A stretch of DNA of 64,000 nucleotides from Mesostigma viride (GCA_009746045.1 RPFO01000165.1:744001-808000); one strand, 5' to 3'. Shown: positions 32,429-44,171, numbered from the stretch's first letter. Notes: generated from the sequence alone by a model not told the origin. Numbers and translations are program-made.

Positions 32429-33008
32429 CAAAGAGACAACCAGCGCAGGCCAGAAATCGGGAGAATCCGGACCATGGTAGCTCGAGCCTGCCGTTATCTT
32501 TTCCGCGTTTTCGAGTCGTTCAGGATGATGAAGATGAATGGTGATGGAAATGTGTATCCTTGTGCATTGAAATTATGGCTGGCTTACGTGTGGAGCGACT
32601 AGATGACCTAGACGGTGGGGCCGGAAACAGCATGCTTGATCAGGGCGTGTGTTTCTAGCCTAACTGGCCGGGAGTGTCTAGTGGTGAGCACCATTGCTGC
32701 GATCGCTCTCCCACCATTTACGAGGAAATACCCGCAAATGGAAAACCACTGAAAAGGTCTAGCTAGTCAGTCATCACGTTAGCCATGCCATGATTCCAAA
32801 CGTCCAAGAACTGCACACGGTGCAAAGGCAAAAAGCCGGAGGACAGCACTTTCAAATGTGCGGCGGGAACCAAAAGCCCGCGGATGCCAGAAAAACATCG
32901 TGTTGCGGCAGCGACGCGACGATGTGGACAACGAATCCAGTGCCAAGCTCGGAACGGCCGCAAAGGAGATCTGGCATCACAGGGTTCAGATGTGCGGAGA
33001 TACTATGC
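32429..33008 (-). repeat. Penelope-like element 5' pLTR (copy 3)
   Basis: 580-bp repeat of 27877-28455; the pair differs by single-base length changes. Confidence 0.87.
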
Positions 33009-33026
33009 ACGTTGGTGACCATTTAT

Positions 33027-33310
33027 GCACGTTCCACTCCTTGTGTGGTCACTCGGCGTGTGTTGAATGAATTAACACATTTAGGCTTGGGTCACGGCTG
33101 TGTAGTGTGTTTCCTTCCTCTATTCCTGGAATAAACGGGTTTGGGTAAATGGTTGTATGGCGTATTACAGTAACACATACGTGAATGCATTGAGATCTGC
33201 ACCGTCTCGTTCGTCTTTCGCTAGGGGTTTGAGTAGAGGAGGCCTGACCAATTTAGGTAGTATCAGGCACAGTAGAGGTAGAGGTGGAGGTAGAAGTTTA
33301 GGACGTAACA
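33027..33310 (+). repeat. 5' LTR, second part (copy 3)
   Basis: Same as 6320-6603, ending ACGTAACA. Putative primer binding site TGGTTCCGGAGGAAC at 33312-33326. The small LTR/leader ORF recurs at 33157-33516. Confidence 0.88.
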
Positions 33311-33855
33311 ATGGTTCCGGAGGAACTTTCGTAGGTAGAGAACGAGACGACGGTCCTTTGTCACATACGCCTTTGCAAGAACCCTTCCGCGTCCAGGGAT
33401 ACGAAGTCGACACTTTCTTGACAGGTAATGGGCGGGTCGCCGTCAAGCTGGGAGAGTCGTGCTGCCCGGTTCGGGACACGATCTGCCTAGATGCTAGACC
33501 TGCTCGTAGCGGATAAACCCTTTCGTATATAGCTCCTTCGTTTTGTTTTCCTGCGCAAGTTCTCTTCCTGTCGTAGATAGAGGATAATTGTTTTATTAGA
33601 CGGCCACAGTGAGACGAGTAGCGTCGTGGTAGCCTACACCTTTTTCCTTCGTGCTGCTGTTTTATTAGACGGCCGCACCCGCAGAGATACGGGTCGCTGC
33701 TTTTAGGACGAACGCTGGACTATTCGGTCGCTGATTTTAGGACGAGCGCTGGACCATTCCGCTCATGCTGCTTTCGGTGCTCCAGATCGCCCAGATAAGT
33801 CGCCTACCCTTTCTTCTTCTAGCGTGACGTCACAAGACCCAACAGGTGCGTTACC
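33311..33855 (+). other. Chromovirus leader (copy 3)
   Basis: Same as 6604-7148, with the same two pairs of direct repeats; unchanged between copies. Confidence 0.5.
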
Positions 33856-34248
33856 ATGAGCCAGCGGCGATCTTTTACTGCTCCTTCCCATTCTTCTAGC
33901 GATAATAGTCTAGCTAAATATTACGTAGTGATTACGCCTCAATGGTCCTCCATTTTCCTTTCTTGGTCCGACGCTAGGAAGATCGTTCAGAATCGTGTAT
34001 ACAACGTAATTAGGTATAAGAAATTTATGTCCTTTGAAGAAGCTCAGCAGTTCCTTATAGATCATAGCCAAACAGATTTAGGCCTGCATGTACGCCCTAT
34101 TCCTCATGGTCGTCCTCCAGTAGAAGCTCTAGTCTTTGCTACCCCTCCTTCTTCTCCCCCTAAACGGGCTGCATCTGCATCTGCTTCAGATACTCCTCTC
34201 ACTTTGGAGTTTGGTTCCCTATCCATTACTGTTGTTAAAAAGGATTGA
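33856..34248 (+). CDS. ORF1: RNase H1 N-terminal / viroplasmin-like protein (copy 3)
   Basis: 130 residues, same domain as 7149-7547 and intact. Differences from copy 1 are silent third-position changes plus loss of one Ala-Ser repeat unit near residue 112. Retention of the frame despite several substitutions supports a real protein. Confidence 0.72.
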   Translation: MSQRRSFTAPSHSSSDNSLAKYYVVITPQWSSIFLSWSDARKIVQNRVYNVIRYKKFMSFEEAQQFLIDHSQTDLGLHVRPIPHGRPPVEALVFATPPSSPPKRAASASASDTPLTLEFGSLSITVVKKD

Positions 34249-34339
34249 TTTTAATTTTGTTCCTGCTGCAGACCTTCAAGGTTTTTCCTTTTTCTTTTGT
34301 TGCTTTCTTCTAGATTCCTATTCCTTTACGTAATTAAAG

Positions 34340-36084
34340 ATGGATCCAGTGGGTGGAGATATGTCGCCTATACCTACCAATAATAATAATAATAATACTA
34401 ATAACATAACAATAACAATACTCGTGGTAACCGACGGGACTCCTTGGAAACGGTACACCATCTCACCCCTCAAGGTATTCTGCGTACCTCACCTCCTTCT
34501 CCTGTTGCTGGTGGTCGCCGTCGTCCCTCAATTACCCCACCTACCTATGAACAACGTATTTCCCAAGTCAGATTTAGTGATGAACCTTCTTTCGTTGTGA
34601 ACCAGGCCCCTGCCCCTTCTGCAACCTTGGCTCACCCCTCCAGCAGGTCCTCACTCACTAACAATGCTCCTAGGCCTCCTTCCCACCCTGTGCCTTCAAT
34701 GCCTGCTATTAACACGGGTCGTACCTCGGCCCCTGTCGGCCCTTCTGGGCGCCCTAGTGCAGTTCCCTTTTACCCACCTGCTTCCTGGTCCTACCCTGAG
34801 ACGGCCTATGAGGCTGCCCAGGTTCCTACCCGTGTGGCTGATTTAGAAGTTAATAATGATTTCAGTACCATGCCCCTAGATGATAGGAATTATGATCATT
34901 TTGCCTATTCCTCTCTTCGTGAGCAATATACTGTTCCCTTCTCCTATGGGCACCATCCTGAAACGGTGGCTCCCTCTAGACCCCTACCCAAGACTTTTCC
35001 TATCCCTTCCTTCTATCCCGCTTATGTAGCAGTGGAAGATAGTGGCCCTATGGGAAAAACTGATTCTTCTAATCCCCCTAAGCCTCCTGCTCTTCCCCTC
35101 TTTGCCAACCTTCCTAAGCTGGATGTCAAGTCTACCCCTCAACAGTTTTTCACCTTCATTATGTTGCTCACCCAGAACACAGAGTCCTGGCAGAACCACA
35201 ATAGGTGGCGCCTCTCTGATGCTGTACTAGTTCCTCATTATCTTACTACCTGCATTACTCCTGAACTTGCTAACCTCATCCAGTGTGAGTCTCTTGCCTC
35301 TCATGCCTACCCAAACTCTGTAGCAGAATTGTTCAAGCGTTTAGAGAACCATTTAGTCCCTCCCGATGCAGATTGGCAGGATAGATTATCCTTTGGCACC
35401 TTGCAGCAGGGTACCAAGTCCTTCAAAGAATATATGAAAGAGTTTGATGCTCAGATGGTACGAATTAGGGATTTGTCGGGTGCAGAAGTACGTGCCCGCT
35501 TCCTTCAGGGCCTCAGTAGACCCTTATTGCGTGAAGTCAAGCGCCAGTTCTCTGCCTACCGTTTTACTGACCTGCCCCTCAAGCATGTGCGCCAGCATCT
35601 TTTACGAGTAGCAGATTTCTTCTCCACACCTTCTCTTCCTACCCGTTCCCGTATTAATAATATTAGCCTTACCCCTGAGGAGGAGAACTCCTATGTAGAA
35701 GAATTAGATATCTGTGTGACTGACCTTTCAGCTCTGGATGTCTCTCATATCACCTGCTATCATTGTAAGGAAGTAGGTCATCTTAAACGTGAGTGCCCCA
35801 AGTTCCTTTCGGGTGCTCCCCCTCATCCCGACGCTCGCCCTCCTCGTACCCCTCAGCGTGCTCCTATTCGTCCCACTTCAGGACGCATTCCTTCAGCTAC
35901 CCCTAGTAGGCTGAATGCTGTGCAGACAGGATCCCCAGGGTTCCCCTATGATAATCAGGCTCCCGCACCCTCTTCAATCCCTCGTGACCCTCCAGCAGTG
36001 GCTTTTCCGCCAGGGTCTTCTTCGGGGTTCGTTCCTATGGATTTGGGGGGGAGGGGGAACAGTAGGCCTGTCAGCCGGGGGTAA
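34340..36084 (+). pseudogene. gag: Gag, copy 3 (one-base break in the Asn tract)
   Basis: Same protein as 7639-9384. One base is lost in the AAC/AAT repeat near 34404 (ataacataac), so the original ATG frame stops at 34600. The rest is open from 34444 to 36084 (546 codons), with the CCHC knuckle at about 35755-35796. It carries some 25 or more base differences from copy 1, mostly in third positions. Confidence 0.85.
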
Positions 36085-36673
36085 CCTGGACAGGTCCTTA
36101 GATAGTACCCCAGATAATAATTTTTGCTTGCCTGTTTTTATAACCTCTGTAGGAGCTGAATCATCCCTACCACTACGTGTGCGTCCTCTTATGTTCTTGA
36201 ATGGTGGCTTAACCGTCCCTCATACTGTTGTAGACCCCTTCCTGCATGCTGATGAACTCTTGAATGTCTCTGTGTTAGTGGATAGCGGTGCGGCTAGCTC
36301 CTTTGTGAGCGAGGCCCTAGTTAGGCGTTTAGGACTAGTCCCTACCCCTCACACAAAAACTGTCACTGTCCATTATGCTGACGGTCGCACCAGTCATTCC
36401 CCGGGTACGGTGTCCCTTCCCCTGGTCATACAAGGACGTACGGTCAACCTGACGGCCACTATAGGCCCTATCACTACAGCTGATGTATTACTAGGATTAG
36501 ATTGGCACCAGGATAATAAAATTACTATTAATTATGATACTATGGTCATTTGGTTTCCAGATAGCTCTTACTGGGTACCAGAACGTCATTATAGATTAGA
36601 AAATTTATCCTTGGTAGATATTACTCCTCCTACACCTGTTGATCCTCCTGTAGACCTATACCTGAAGTATTAA
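35915..36673 (+). CDS. pol: Pol: start and aspartic protease (copy 3)
   Basis: Open in the +1 frame relative to gag, overlapping the gag end by about 170 bp, then the protease with VLVDSGAASSF and VLLGLDW. The overlap suggests +1 frameshift expression, though the exact site is not evident. The frame ends at 36673 where copy 3 has one T fewer (cctgtagacc against cctgttagacc). Confidence 0.82.
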   Translation: MLCRQDPQGSPMIIRLPHPLQSLVTLQQWLFRQGLLRGSFLWIWGGGGTVGLSAGGNLDRSLDSTPDNNFCLPVFITSVGAESSLPLRVRPLMFLNGGLTVPHTVVDPFLHADELLNVSVLVDSGAASSFVSEALVRRLGLVPTPHTKTVTVHYADGRTSHSPGTVSLPLVIQGRTVNLTATIGPITTADVLLGLDWHQDNKITINYDTMVIWFPDSSYWVPERHYRLENLSLVDITPPTPVDPPVDLYLKY

Positions 36674-36725
36674 TGTCCAATGACGAATTACGTTCTGAAC
36701 TAAAGAATATGGATACCTATTATGT

Positions 36726-37724
36726 ATGTTCCTTCAGTTAGAAGTACAAGAGATACCTATCACTAATAATAGTGTGGATATAGATGTAAATACAGTGGAT
36801 ACAATAGGAGTGGGATTTACTGAAAATGAAATAGTAAGATACATGGCTGTGATAGATTCCTCAAAAGTATTTGAAGAAAAGACTCCTTCTTATCCTCCTC
36901 CTCGTTCTGTTTTACACCGTGTAGTTATCAAGGACGGTGCAGTTCCTACGCACTCTCCGATGTATAGAATGGGCCCTACAGAATTAAAGGAACTAAAACA
37001 GATTTTAGTATCACTATTAGAAGCAGGATTGATAGAGCCTAGTAACTCCCCCTACTCCGCTGGTGTCCTGTTAGTTCCTAAGCCAAATGGCAAGTTTCGC
37101 CTAGTTACTGATTATAGGAAGTTAAACGATATTACTGTGAAGTCTAAATACCCTCTACCTCGTATTGATGATATATTTAATAAGGTTAAAGGTTCTACCT
37201 GTTTCACAGTACTAGATTGTGCGGATGGTTTTTGGCAACTACGTATAGCTCCTGAGGATTGCCACAAAACCGCCTTTGCTACCCCTTTTGGGCATTACCA
37301 GTTTAGAGTAGCGGCTATGGGACTCTGTAACTCTCCTGCCTCTTTCCAAATGTTAATGAATGAAGTGCTTAGACCTGTTATGGGAAATTCCCACCTTCCT
37401 CAAGTGTCCTCTGATTTAAAGGATCCTTCCTTCTCCTCTGTTTCTTTATCTGAGCATGACCGTTCTTGTGCTCAAGCTTACTTAGATGATATCCTTATTT
37501 ATTCTCCTGATTTTGAAACGCACCTACGTGATTTAAAGAAAGTATTAGAAATCATGGCTGAAAATTCTTTATGGGCGCGCCGTGCTAAAGTTCGCTCTGG
37601 TAGAAGTGTCCCATTCTTAGGGCACGTTCTGTCAGATGCCGGGGTCGCTACCGACCCGGATAAGACTAAGTCAATTCAGGAATGGCCTACCCCTACCGAC
37701 GTTAAAGGTGTACGTAGTTTCTAG
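36726..37724 (+). CDS. pol: Pol: reverse transcriptase (copy 3)
   Basis: Continuous RT frame of 332 codons, better preserved than copy 1. YLDD at 37479-37490; the ~26-residue insert before YLDD is present. It ends at TAG in gtttctaggaatt, the same break as in copy 1, after which the protein continues in the -1 frame (LGIASYYRRF). Confidence 0.87.
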   Translation: MFLQLEVQEIPITNNSVDIDVNTVDTIGVGFTENEIVRYMAVIDSSKVFEEKTPSYPPPRSVLHRVVIKDGAVPTHSPMYRMGPTELKELKQILVSLLEAGLIEPSNSPYSAGVLLVPKPNGKFRLVTDYRKLNDITVKSKYPLPRIDDIFNKVKGSTCFTVLDCADGFWQLRIAPEDCHKTAFATPFGHYQFRVAAMGLCNSPASFQMLMNEVLRPVMGNSHLPQVSSDLKDPSFSSVSLSEHDRSCAQAYLDDILIYSPDFETHLRDLKKVLEIMAENSLWARRAKVRSGRSVPFLGHVLSDAGVATDPDKTKSIQEWPTPTDVKGVRSF

Positions 37725-38956
37725 GAATTGCTTCTTACTATAGGCGTTTTATCCCGCGTTTCGCAACTATAGCAGCCCCTATTAATCATCTATTAAAGAA
37801 GGATATCCCCTTTGTTTGGAGTAGTGAATGTCAGTCGGCTTTTCAGTGTCTAAAATCCCTACTCCTCTCCCCTCCTGTACTCATCCTACCGGATACTACT
37901 AAACCCTTTGTTGTAGCTACAGATGCTAGCAAGGTAGCTATAGGGGGCGTCCTTCTCCAGGATCAGGGTCAGGGCTTACAGCCAATCGAGTATATCTCTA
38001 GGACAATGCTTCCTGCGGAGCGTAACTATCCCGTCCACCAGCAAGAACTATTAGCTGTGGTGTATTGTTGCCACGCGTGGCAGCACTTTCTTAAAGGTGC
38101 TCAATTTGATGTTTGTCTGAATGAACCCTGTGAGATTGATCCTTATAGATTAGTTATCCAGACAGATCACCGCCCTCTTACCCATCTTCTCTCACAACCC
38201 AACCTTACCCCTCGTCAAGCGCGCTGGATGGAGTTTTTAGCACAGTTCTCCCCTTTTAAACTTCAGTATGTTAAGGGTGTAGATAACATAGTACCAGATG
38301 CACTCTCTCGTCGTGCAGATTACTCCTTTTTCGAGGACCTTGATGTTCTCAATACTACTCTAGTTCCTACTACTATGGGTGTAACCCCGTATGGTGAACT
38401 ACCTGATGATGAATCCTATGCCTACCTCTTTCATACAGCTGTTCGCATGCCTGATCTCCTTTCTCACGTAGGACTCTCTCTCCCGTGTGAGGCCCTTCCT
38501 GTGGCCTCGGTGGGGGGGGAGGGGAAAAATAAAATTTCTATACCGCTTAGCCATATAGCGACTAGGTCAGGAAAGTCTTATGAAAACATAGTCCCTCTAG
38601 GACCTCCCCTTCTCTTTGGCAAGGCGGTAGGAGATCTCTTTAAACCTGTTCTGGATACCTCTGTAGCGATGCCTACCTCTGATCTTGAACGCCTTATTAG
38701 TAGATTTACGGCCACTGAGCCGGAAGCATTAGCTGCCATTGCTGCCCATCCCCAACAATTAGGCAAGCACCCTTGTAAATTTGTAGGTGGATTTTTATAT
38801 GTGCAGATAGCAGATTCTCCCCCTCAATGGCGCCTGTATGTCCCTCCTATCTGTCGCTCCTCCTTGCTCTTTGAGTTGCATGACTTAGCTGCTCACCAGG
38901 GTGGTAAACGGGTACGGGACCTAGTAGCCCGCTCTTACTACTGGCCTTCCCTTTAA
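37723..38956 (+). CDS. pol: Pol: RNase H and integrase zinc-binding start (copy 3)
   Basis: Frame carrying YYRRF, the RNase H motifs TDASKVAIGG, HQQELLAVVY, TDHRPL and PDALSRR, then a linker and the first zinc-binding half of integrase (HDLAAHQGGKR). It ends at TAA in cccTTTAAAgg; integrase continues one base back. Confidence 0.85.
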
Positions 38957-40190
38957 AGGATGTAGATGAGTATGTTAGAACCTGTCAATCTTGCCAGGAG
39001 ATGAAACCCAACAATGTAGGACAGATAGCAGAGCCTAGGACCTTACCTGATCCCATCATGCCGTGGGACTCCATTATGATGGATTTTGTAGGACCTTTTA
39101 GGAAGAATGATAGAGGTAACGCCCAGATCCTTGTTTTTGTAGATCGTTTTACTCGTATGTGTCATCTCGTGCCGTGTCCCTTAGAACTCACCGCACGCGA
39201 TTGCGCACGCCTATACCTTAATAACGTATATAGATATCATGGTTGAGTAGGCAGTTTATTAGTGATAAGGATAAGTTATTTACTTCTGATTTTTGGCAGC
39301 AGTTCTTTGCTGCTATCGGTACCAAGGTCACCTTCGGTACTGCCTACCACTCCTCCTCGTCTCATTTAGTAGAACGTTTGAATAGGGTAGTGGAAGAAGC
39401 TCTGCGTCACTATGTGAATGGCTCTGGGAGTGATTGGGAGGATTACCTATGTTTGGTAGAGTTTTCCCTTAACAATTGCCCTCAGGCTGCGCATGGTTAT
39501 ACGCCCTTCTTCCTAGATACTGGTAGACAACCTCTTACCCCTACCTCTCTCTTAGCTAGTCCTTTAAGGGACAAGGATGATGTGTCCCGGGATACTGTAG
39601 AAGGTGTGCAGGCGTTATTAGATAAGATGAAGCATGCACACGACAACGCTATTGCAGGGTACCATAGGGCGCAGGCCAAATACCTTGCTAGGTTGCGTGC
39701 CTCATTAGATAGAAGAGCACCTGAGATAGAAATAGGAGATTTAGTCTTAGTAGAAGGCCCCCGTGTTGGCCGCTTCGCTCATAAGTTCGAAGCTGAACTG
39801 AAAGTGAAACTTAGGCCCGCCTTCTTAGGACCCTTCCGTGTGTTGTCTAGAGTAGGTAATTTCTGTATGAGATAGATATTCCTACCTCTTGGCAGACCCA
39901 CTCTCGCACCTTTCATAGAAGCCAGCTGAAGCTCTATCATCAGAGCACGTTCGCTGGTAGAGAATTAGCCCCTGCCCCTTTAGAGCATAACCCGGATACT
40001 GGTGAGGTAGAGGATGAGGTAGAGGGTATCGTGGCCCATAGAGATATCAAAAAGGCCGCGGTACCCAGCGCCAGTATAAGGTGAAGTGGATGTATGCTCG
40101 TAGTGAAGTAGATAAGGTCTGGTATACTGAGAGTGAGCTAGATGGGTGTAGTCGCCTGCTGCAGGAGTATAAAACCCTGCATAAGCTCTA
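38957..40190 (+). pseudogene. pol: Pol: integrase core and chromodomain (copy 3)
   Basis: Continues CQSCQEMK, the catalytic D/D/E regions (MMDFVGPF, ISDKDKLFTSDFW, HLVERLNR), C-terminal domain and chromodomain (VEGIVAHRDI, KVKWMYARSEVDKVWY). Breaks: one T fewer near 39242, one T fewer near 39863, and one A fewer near 40050. Copy 1 is intact at these three places. Confidence 0.85.
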
Positions 40191-40267
40191 GTTGTAGACC
40201 TTCTCCTCTCTTATGTTATGTCTGCTGTCGACGGATGGTTGGTTGTCCCCTCCCCTCCGCAGCCGTC

Positions 40268-42573
40268 ATGTCAGAGCCTACCCCTCCGGCTGAGAGCTCG
40301 CTGCCGTCCCCGCCCCCACCGGACCCTGAGCTGTATTTCGAGGCCCTTCCGGGCCGCTGGGTGTCGCGATCAAGTTACCCGGGTGGCGTGGTGCAGCCGG
40401 CCCTTCAGGCCCAACATGCGGGCTTAGTCAGGGCGGCCCTCTTCGGGGTCACGTGGTATGGTCCTTCCCCTGATGAGCCGCACCAGCTTGTCCTGCACGG
40501 GTTCGATGATGCCGGACACTGTTTGTTGGGGTGTGGTTCCAGCTGTCCCGCCTTGGGGCAGATAGATGCGGTTCTCCGGTGTTGCCGTGTGTTCTCCTAC
40601 CTCTCTACCCTGTGGGCCGTACCTGCCTACGGGAGGTGTTCCCTTGGCTTCCAGCTGAGGGTGATGCTGAGGTAGATGAGAACCCCTGCGACCTTTTACG
40701 GGCCGTAGAGTTCATGGAGATAGCTGATCAGTCGGCGGGACTAGCGGTTAGTGGTCCTGCCCCTTCGGGCGCCCCAGCCGAGGTACATTATACTCCAGAT
40801 TATTCTGCCTCGAGCGCTGCGTCCGCCTCCTCGGCGTCTGTTCCTCCCTCTCCGGTCCCGTCGTCCCCTCGGTCGACCCGGGATGTTGCAGTGGAGCCTA
40901 CCCCTTCGGGTTTGCCTGATCCTCTTTCGGCGACGGTCTCGGCTATGCAGGCTCAGATCCAGTCTTTGACCACGGCGTTTGGGGCCTTCCTTGCGGCCCA
41001 GGCGCAGGTCCCGGCCACGCCAGCTGGATCCGCGCCCCCTACCCCTTCTGTCGCCCCGGCGACTACGGCTTCGCCCGCGCCCCCGCCTGCGCCCGCGGTC
41101 GCTGTGGTTCCGGCGGCTCCTGCGACTCCTGCTGCCTCTGCGCCTGTTACCGCTGTACCTGCGCCTACGCGGGAGTCTCCTGCCCCTGTTATCGCGCCCG
41201 CCGTCGCTGCTTCCGAGCCTCCCCAGCTCAGGCGCAGACGTCGCGGGGCTTCTTTGGCGATACTAGCGGGCTTCCCAGACTTTGGGAGGGTGGTCCTCCG
41301 CAGAGGATTCCGGTTCCTGACTGGAGCCTGGATGGTAGTCAATCTTATGCAGGACTGCCTGTCCCTACGGGCCCCATTTTTAACATGTGGCCTGAGGGTG
41401 CACCGGCAACCGAGACCGGCGCGCCAGCTTCGGTGGCGGGTCCGTCACGGCCCCCTCTGGCTTCGGGTCCGGCGCGACCGCCTGCTGTACCAGTGTCACC
41501 TGCGTCGGTGTCGGCTCCTGCCCCTGCGTCCCTGCCCCTTCGGCCCTCCCCTTCGGCCTCGCGGTCTTTGGCTGCGGTTGTTCGGTCCACCGGCCAGGAT
41601 CCTCGCGCTACCCGCGCTGCCGACTCCCTCCGGGAGTTGTCCCAGGGTGATCGGGACAGGGCTCCTTCTGTGGTGCACGCGACGCCGGAGTCGCGCGACA
41701 CGCCCGTGCCTGGATGTGGTATGTCCGCACTCGCCTGCCGCCAGTGTGACCTGCCGCGCGCCTCCGCTGAGCTTGCCATCTCGCCCATGTCCTACGGGTT
41801 TTCCCAGGTGTGTCGGGCGCCTCGGGATCGTGGCCTACCCATTGAGACTGATCGGCCTCCTTTCGACATGGTTATTTTAGCTGATCCTGTGTTCCAGGGT
41901 GAGATCCTGGTTCGGCGCGTTCTGTATCGCTGGGCTAGGCGCCACAACGACTTGGACACCTACGGTGGGTTCCAGTGGGCTTACCCTCCGCCTCTGGGCA
42001 TTATGGCTTCGGATGCCCTTACGGTAGAGTTTCCTGCGGTGCCGGGTGTTACGTACACCACGGTCCTCCAGCCCATCCTCGAGTGGGATGCCCGCGTCCG
42101 GCGCCCCTCCCGGGCCAGGGTCTAGACTCCCGCGGTCACCCTCCTCCTCGGGCCAGCGACTACCTAGAGACATTCGGGTCGCGCCAGTGTACGCGTCGGT
42201 GGCGCTCCCGAGAGGTTCGGCACATCCGGTTGTGGCCGTCCAACGTGGAGCCCCTGGTGGACCTGTTTTTCCCGACGGGTTGCGCCCTCGGATCCGGTAT
42301 CATCGCCTCCTCCTGCGGGCCCTCTGTTTGATCGCGGTAGAGCCTTTCCTTCGCCTCTTTGCCTGTGGCTTCCTGGACTGGGCCCGTGGCCAGGTCGTTC
42401 TTACGCAGCATAGGTATTACTGGGCCTTTCTGGGCCTCTTTCCTGACGGCGTGTGGGCCGATGTTTTCCTCACCGTAGATAGGCATGACAATGTTGAGGA
42501 TGTGGCCCACTACCAGGCCTACCTGGAGGTCCTGCTGGCCTCTCGTGGCACCTATCAGACGGATGGCCACTAG
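40268..42573 (+). pseudogene. ORF3 downstream of pol (copy 3)
   Basis: ATG at 40268 in ccgtcATGtcagag. Frame shifts near 40605, 41224 and between about 42110 and 42280 split it; the full product would be roughly 760 residues. Later pieces look like a folded domain (PPFDMVILADPVFQGEILVR, GGFQWAYPPPLGIMASDA) and a C-terminal part (YYWAFLGLFPDGVWADVF) ending RGTYQTDGH. No family recognised and no transmembrane anchor seen. GC-rich codons contrast with pol. Confidence 0.5.
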
Positions 42574-42936
42574 ATAGAGGGCCTTAGGCCCGACCTGAGG
42601 GTGTTGTCCCTCCGGTATGTAGAGTCGCCCTCATATTCTGGCCAGTTGGTTGGCTGTTCTTGGTCCTTAGTGCTGATGTGTTTACTCTGTGTGTCCTGCC
42701 CAGTGCCGTCCCCCCCGGCCAGGACTCCGTTCCAGGCAGTTAGGGGAACCTACCACCAGGCTTGGTGCTGGCTAACCCTACACCACCCGGCGTGGTGGTG
42801 GAGACCGTGTGAACTATTGGTGCTTTGTATCTGGGATGGTCGATCGATTGTGTTGGTATGTGCTGGGTGCATTAGGTTTTTCCTACCCCTTTGGTTCCCT
42901 CCTCTCTTTGTAGGGAGAGGGCTCCCTACCTTTTGT
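42574..42936 (+). other. Chromovirus 3' untranslated region (copy 3)
   Basis: No convincing frame; contains the inverted pair tagggag...ctcccta (42911-42928) just before the polypurine tract. Confidence 0.6.
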
Positions 42937-42947
42937 GGGGGGGGAGG
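42937..42947 (+). promoter_or_regulatory. Polypurine tract (copy 3)
   Basis: GGGGGGGGAGG directly against the 3' LTR start at 42948. Confidence 0.8.
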
Positions 42948-43519
42948 TGTTACGTCGCGTAACAATTCGTTGTAGTTACGGACGTAAATTAGGTCTTTGG
43001 CCTCCGTTGATCCTAGGTTTACGTGTAGTTCTAGTTGGGACCTGATTGTCCTCGTAATAGTACCGTGGTATATTGGGTGCCTTTGGGCGCCGCGCCGCGT
43101 ACTTTATTAGTGGTCCTTATCCTTTGGTAGAATGTAGTGGACCGGCGTGCATCTGTGCACCTGCTTGTGTTTCTGTGTTTCTGCAGGCGAGGGCCAGGTC
43201 GGCCCGAGCCCGTTGGACCGTTGGTGACCATTTATGCACGTTCCACTCCTTGTGTGGTCACTCGGCGTGTGTTGAATGAATTAACACATTTAGGCTTGGG
43301 TCACGGCTGTGTAGTGTGTTTCCTTCCTCTATTCCTGGAATAAACGGGTTTGGGTAAATGGTTGTATGGCGTATTACAGTAACACATACGTGAATGCATT
43401 GAGATCTGCACCGTCTCGTTCGTCTTTCGCTAGGGGTTTGAGTAGAGGAGGCCTGACCAATTTAGGTAGTATCAGGCACAGTAGAGGTAGAGGTGGAGGT
43501 AGAAGTTTAGGACGTAACA
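42948..43519 (+). repeat. 3' LTR (copy 3), complete
   Basis: 572 bp, TGTTACGT to ACGTAACA. It holds the uninterrupted pre-insertion site of the Penelope-like element (43219-43235) and AATAAA in ggaataaacggg near 43340. Followed by ctgtc. Confidence 0.93.
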
Positions 43520-43524
43520 CTGTC
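43520..43524. other. Target-site duplication (right) of the chromovirus
   Basis: ctgtc, matching 881-885 and 27584-27588. Confidence 0.85.
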
Positions 43525-44171
43525 AAGGGTGACGGAAAGTAGTGAAATCGCGGAAGTGGCGCGGAGACGTTTCTACTTTCTAGATCGATTGCGCATTCGA
43601 CGGTTAAAAGGCAGAGGTGCGGTCGACTGGCAGTACTGTACGACGGTGTTGGACGGAATTTCCGGTCAGCGATGCGGTCTAAAGCTTTGCATCTCACGTT
43701 GTCGGATCTTAGCCCATGCGTCGCGCTGTGCTGTGGCGAACTTATTCTCCGCCGTCAGATTGCACCGTCGATGAGCGTCGATGCTCGTCGATGAACCCAA
43801 CGCAAGCCATGTGACGAAAAGAAGTAAAAATTGGTGCGGCGGCACTCGGGCGCGAGTTTGGTAAGTTACAGAACTTGCAGCCCGGCGACTCCGCATACAG
43901 CAGTCCGCAGGTAGTCCGCCGGCGTTAATTTGTTAATTTGTTAATTTGTTAACTGGGGCCAACCTAGTCGGGGTAGTCGGGGTAAAAATTGGCTCTTAGC
44001 AATTTAGCAAGTCGGGGTAAAGAATCAGAAGAAATTACCTTAAAATTAAATTAAATTATAACATGCCTCCGTGGGGAGGTCATGTAGCACATATTCCATG
44101 ATGGATGGGGTGGAGGAAGCCGCGTGATCGAACTATCCTAACTCTAAGCTATCTAGAAAATCCTAACTACA
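43525..44171. other. Right flank of the insertion
   Basis: No gene recognised. Contains an octamer array ttaatttg (about 43925-43950, three and a half units). At 43975-44008 and 44036-44070 it resembles the left flank (agtcggggtaaaa, ttggctctt, tacctt-aaattaa, catgcctc). Confidence 0.5.

Larger units (their letters stand above)
27877..33009 (-). mobile_element. Penelope-like element, permuted type, copy 3 (ORF intact)
   Basis: 5133 bp at exactly the same LTR position and with the same 17-bp target duplication (27860-27876, 33010-33026) as copy 1. pLTRs at 27877-28455 and 32429-33008. It differs from copy 1 by only a few bases. The single ORF is uninterrupted, so this copy may be active or recently active. 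Confidence 0.9.
27589..43519 (+). mobile_element. Ty3/gypsy chromovirus, copy 3, complete with both LTRs
   Basis: 5' LTR in two parts (27589-27876 and 33027-33310) around the nested Penelope-like element, then leader, ORF1, gag, pol, ORF3, polypurine tract and complete 3' LTR. The two 572-bp LTRs appear identical, so the insertion is young. ctgtc flanks it on both sides (27584-27588, 43520-43524). Gag and pol are split by one-base indels at mostly different sites from copy 1. Confidence 0.92.
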
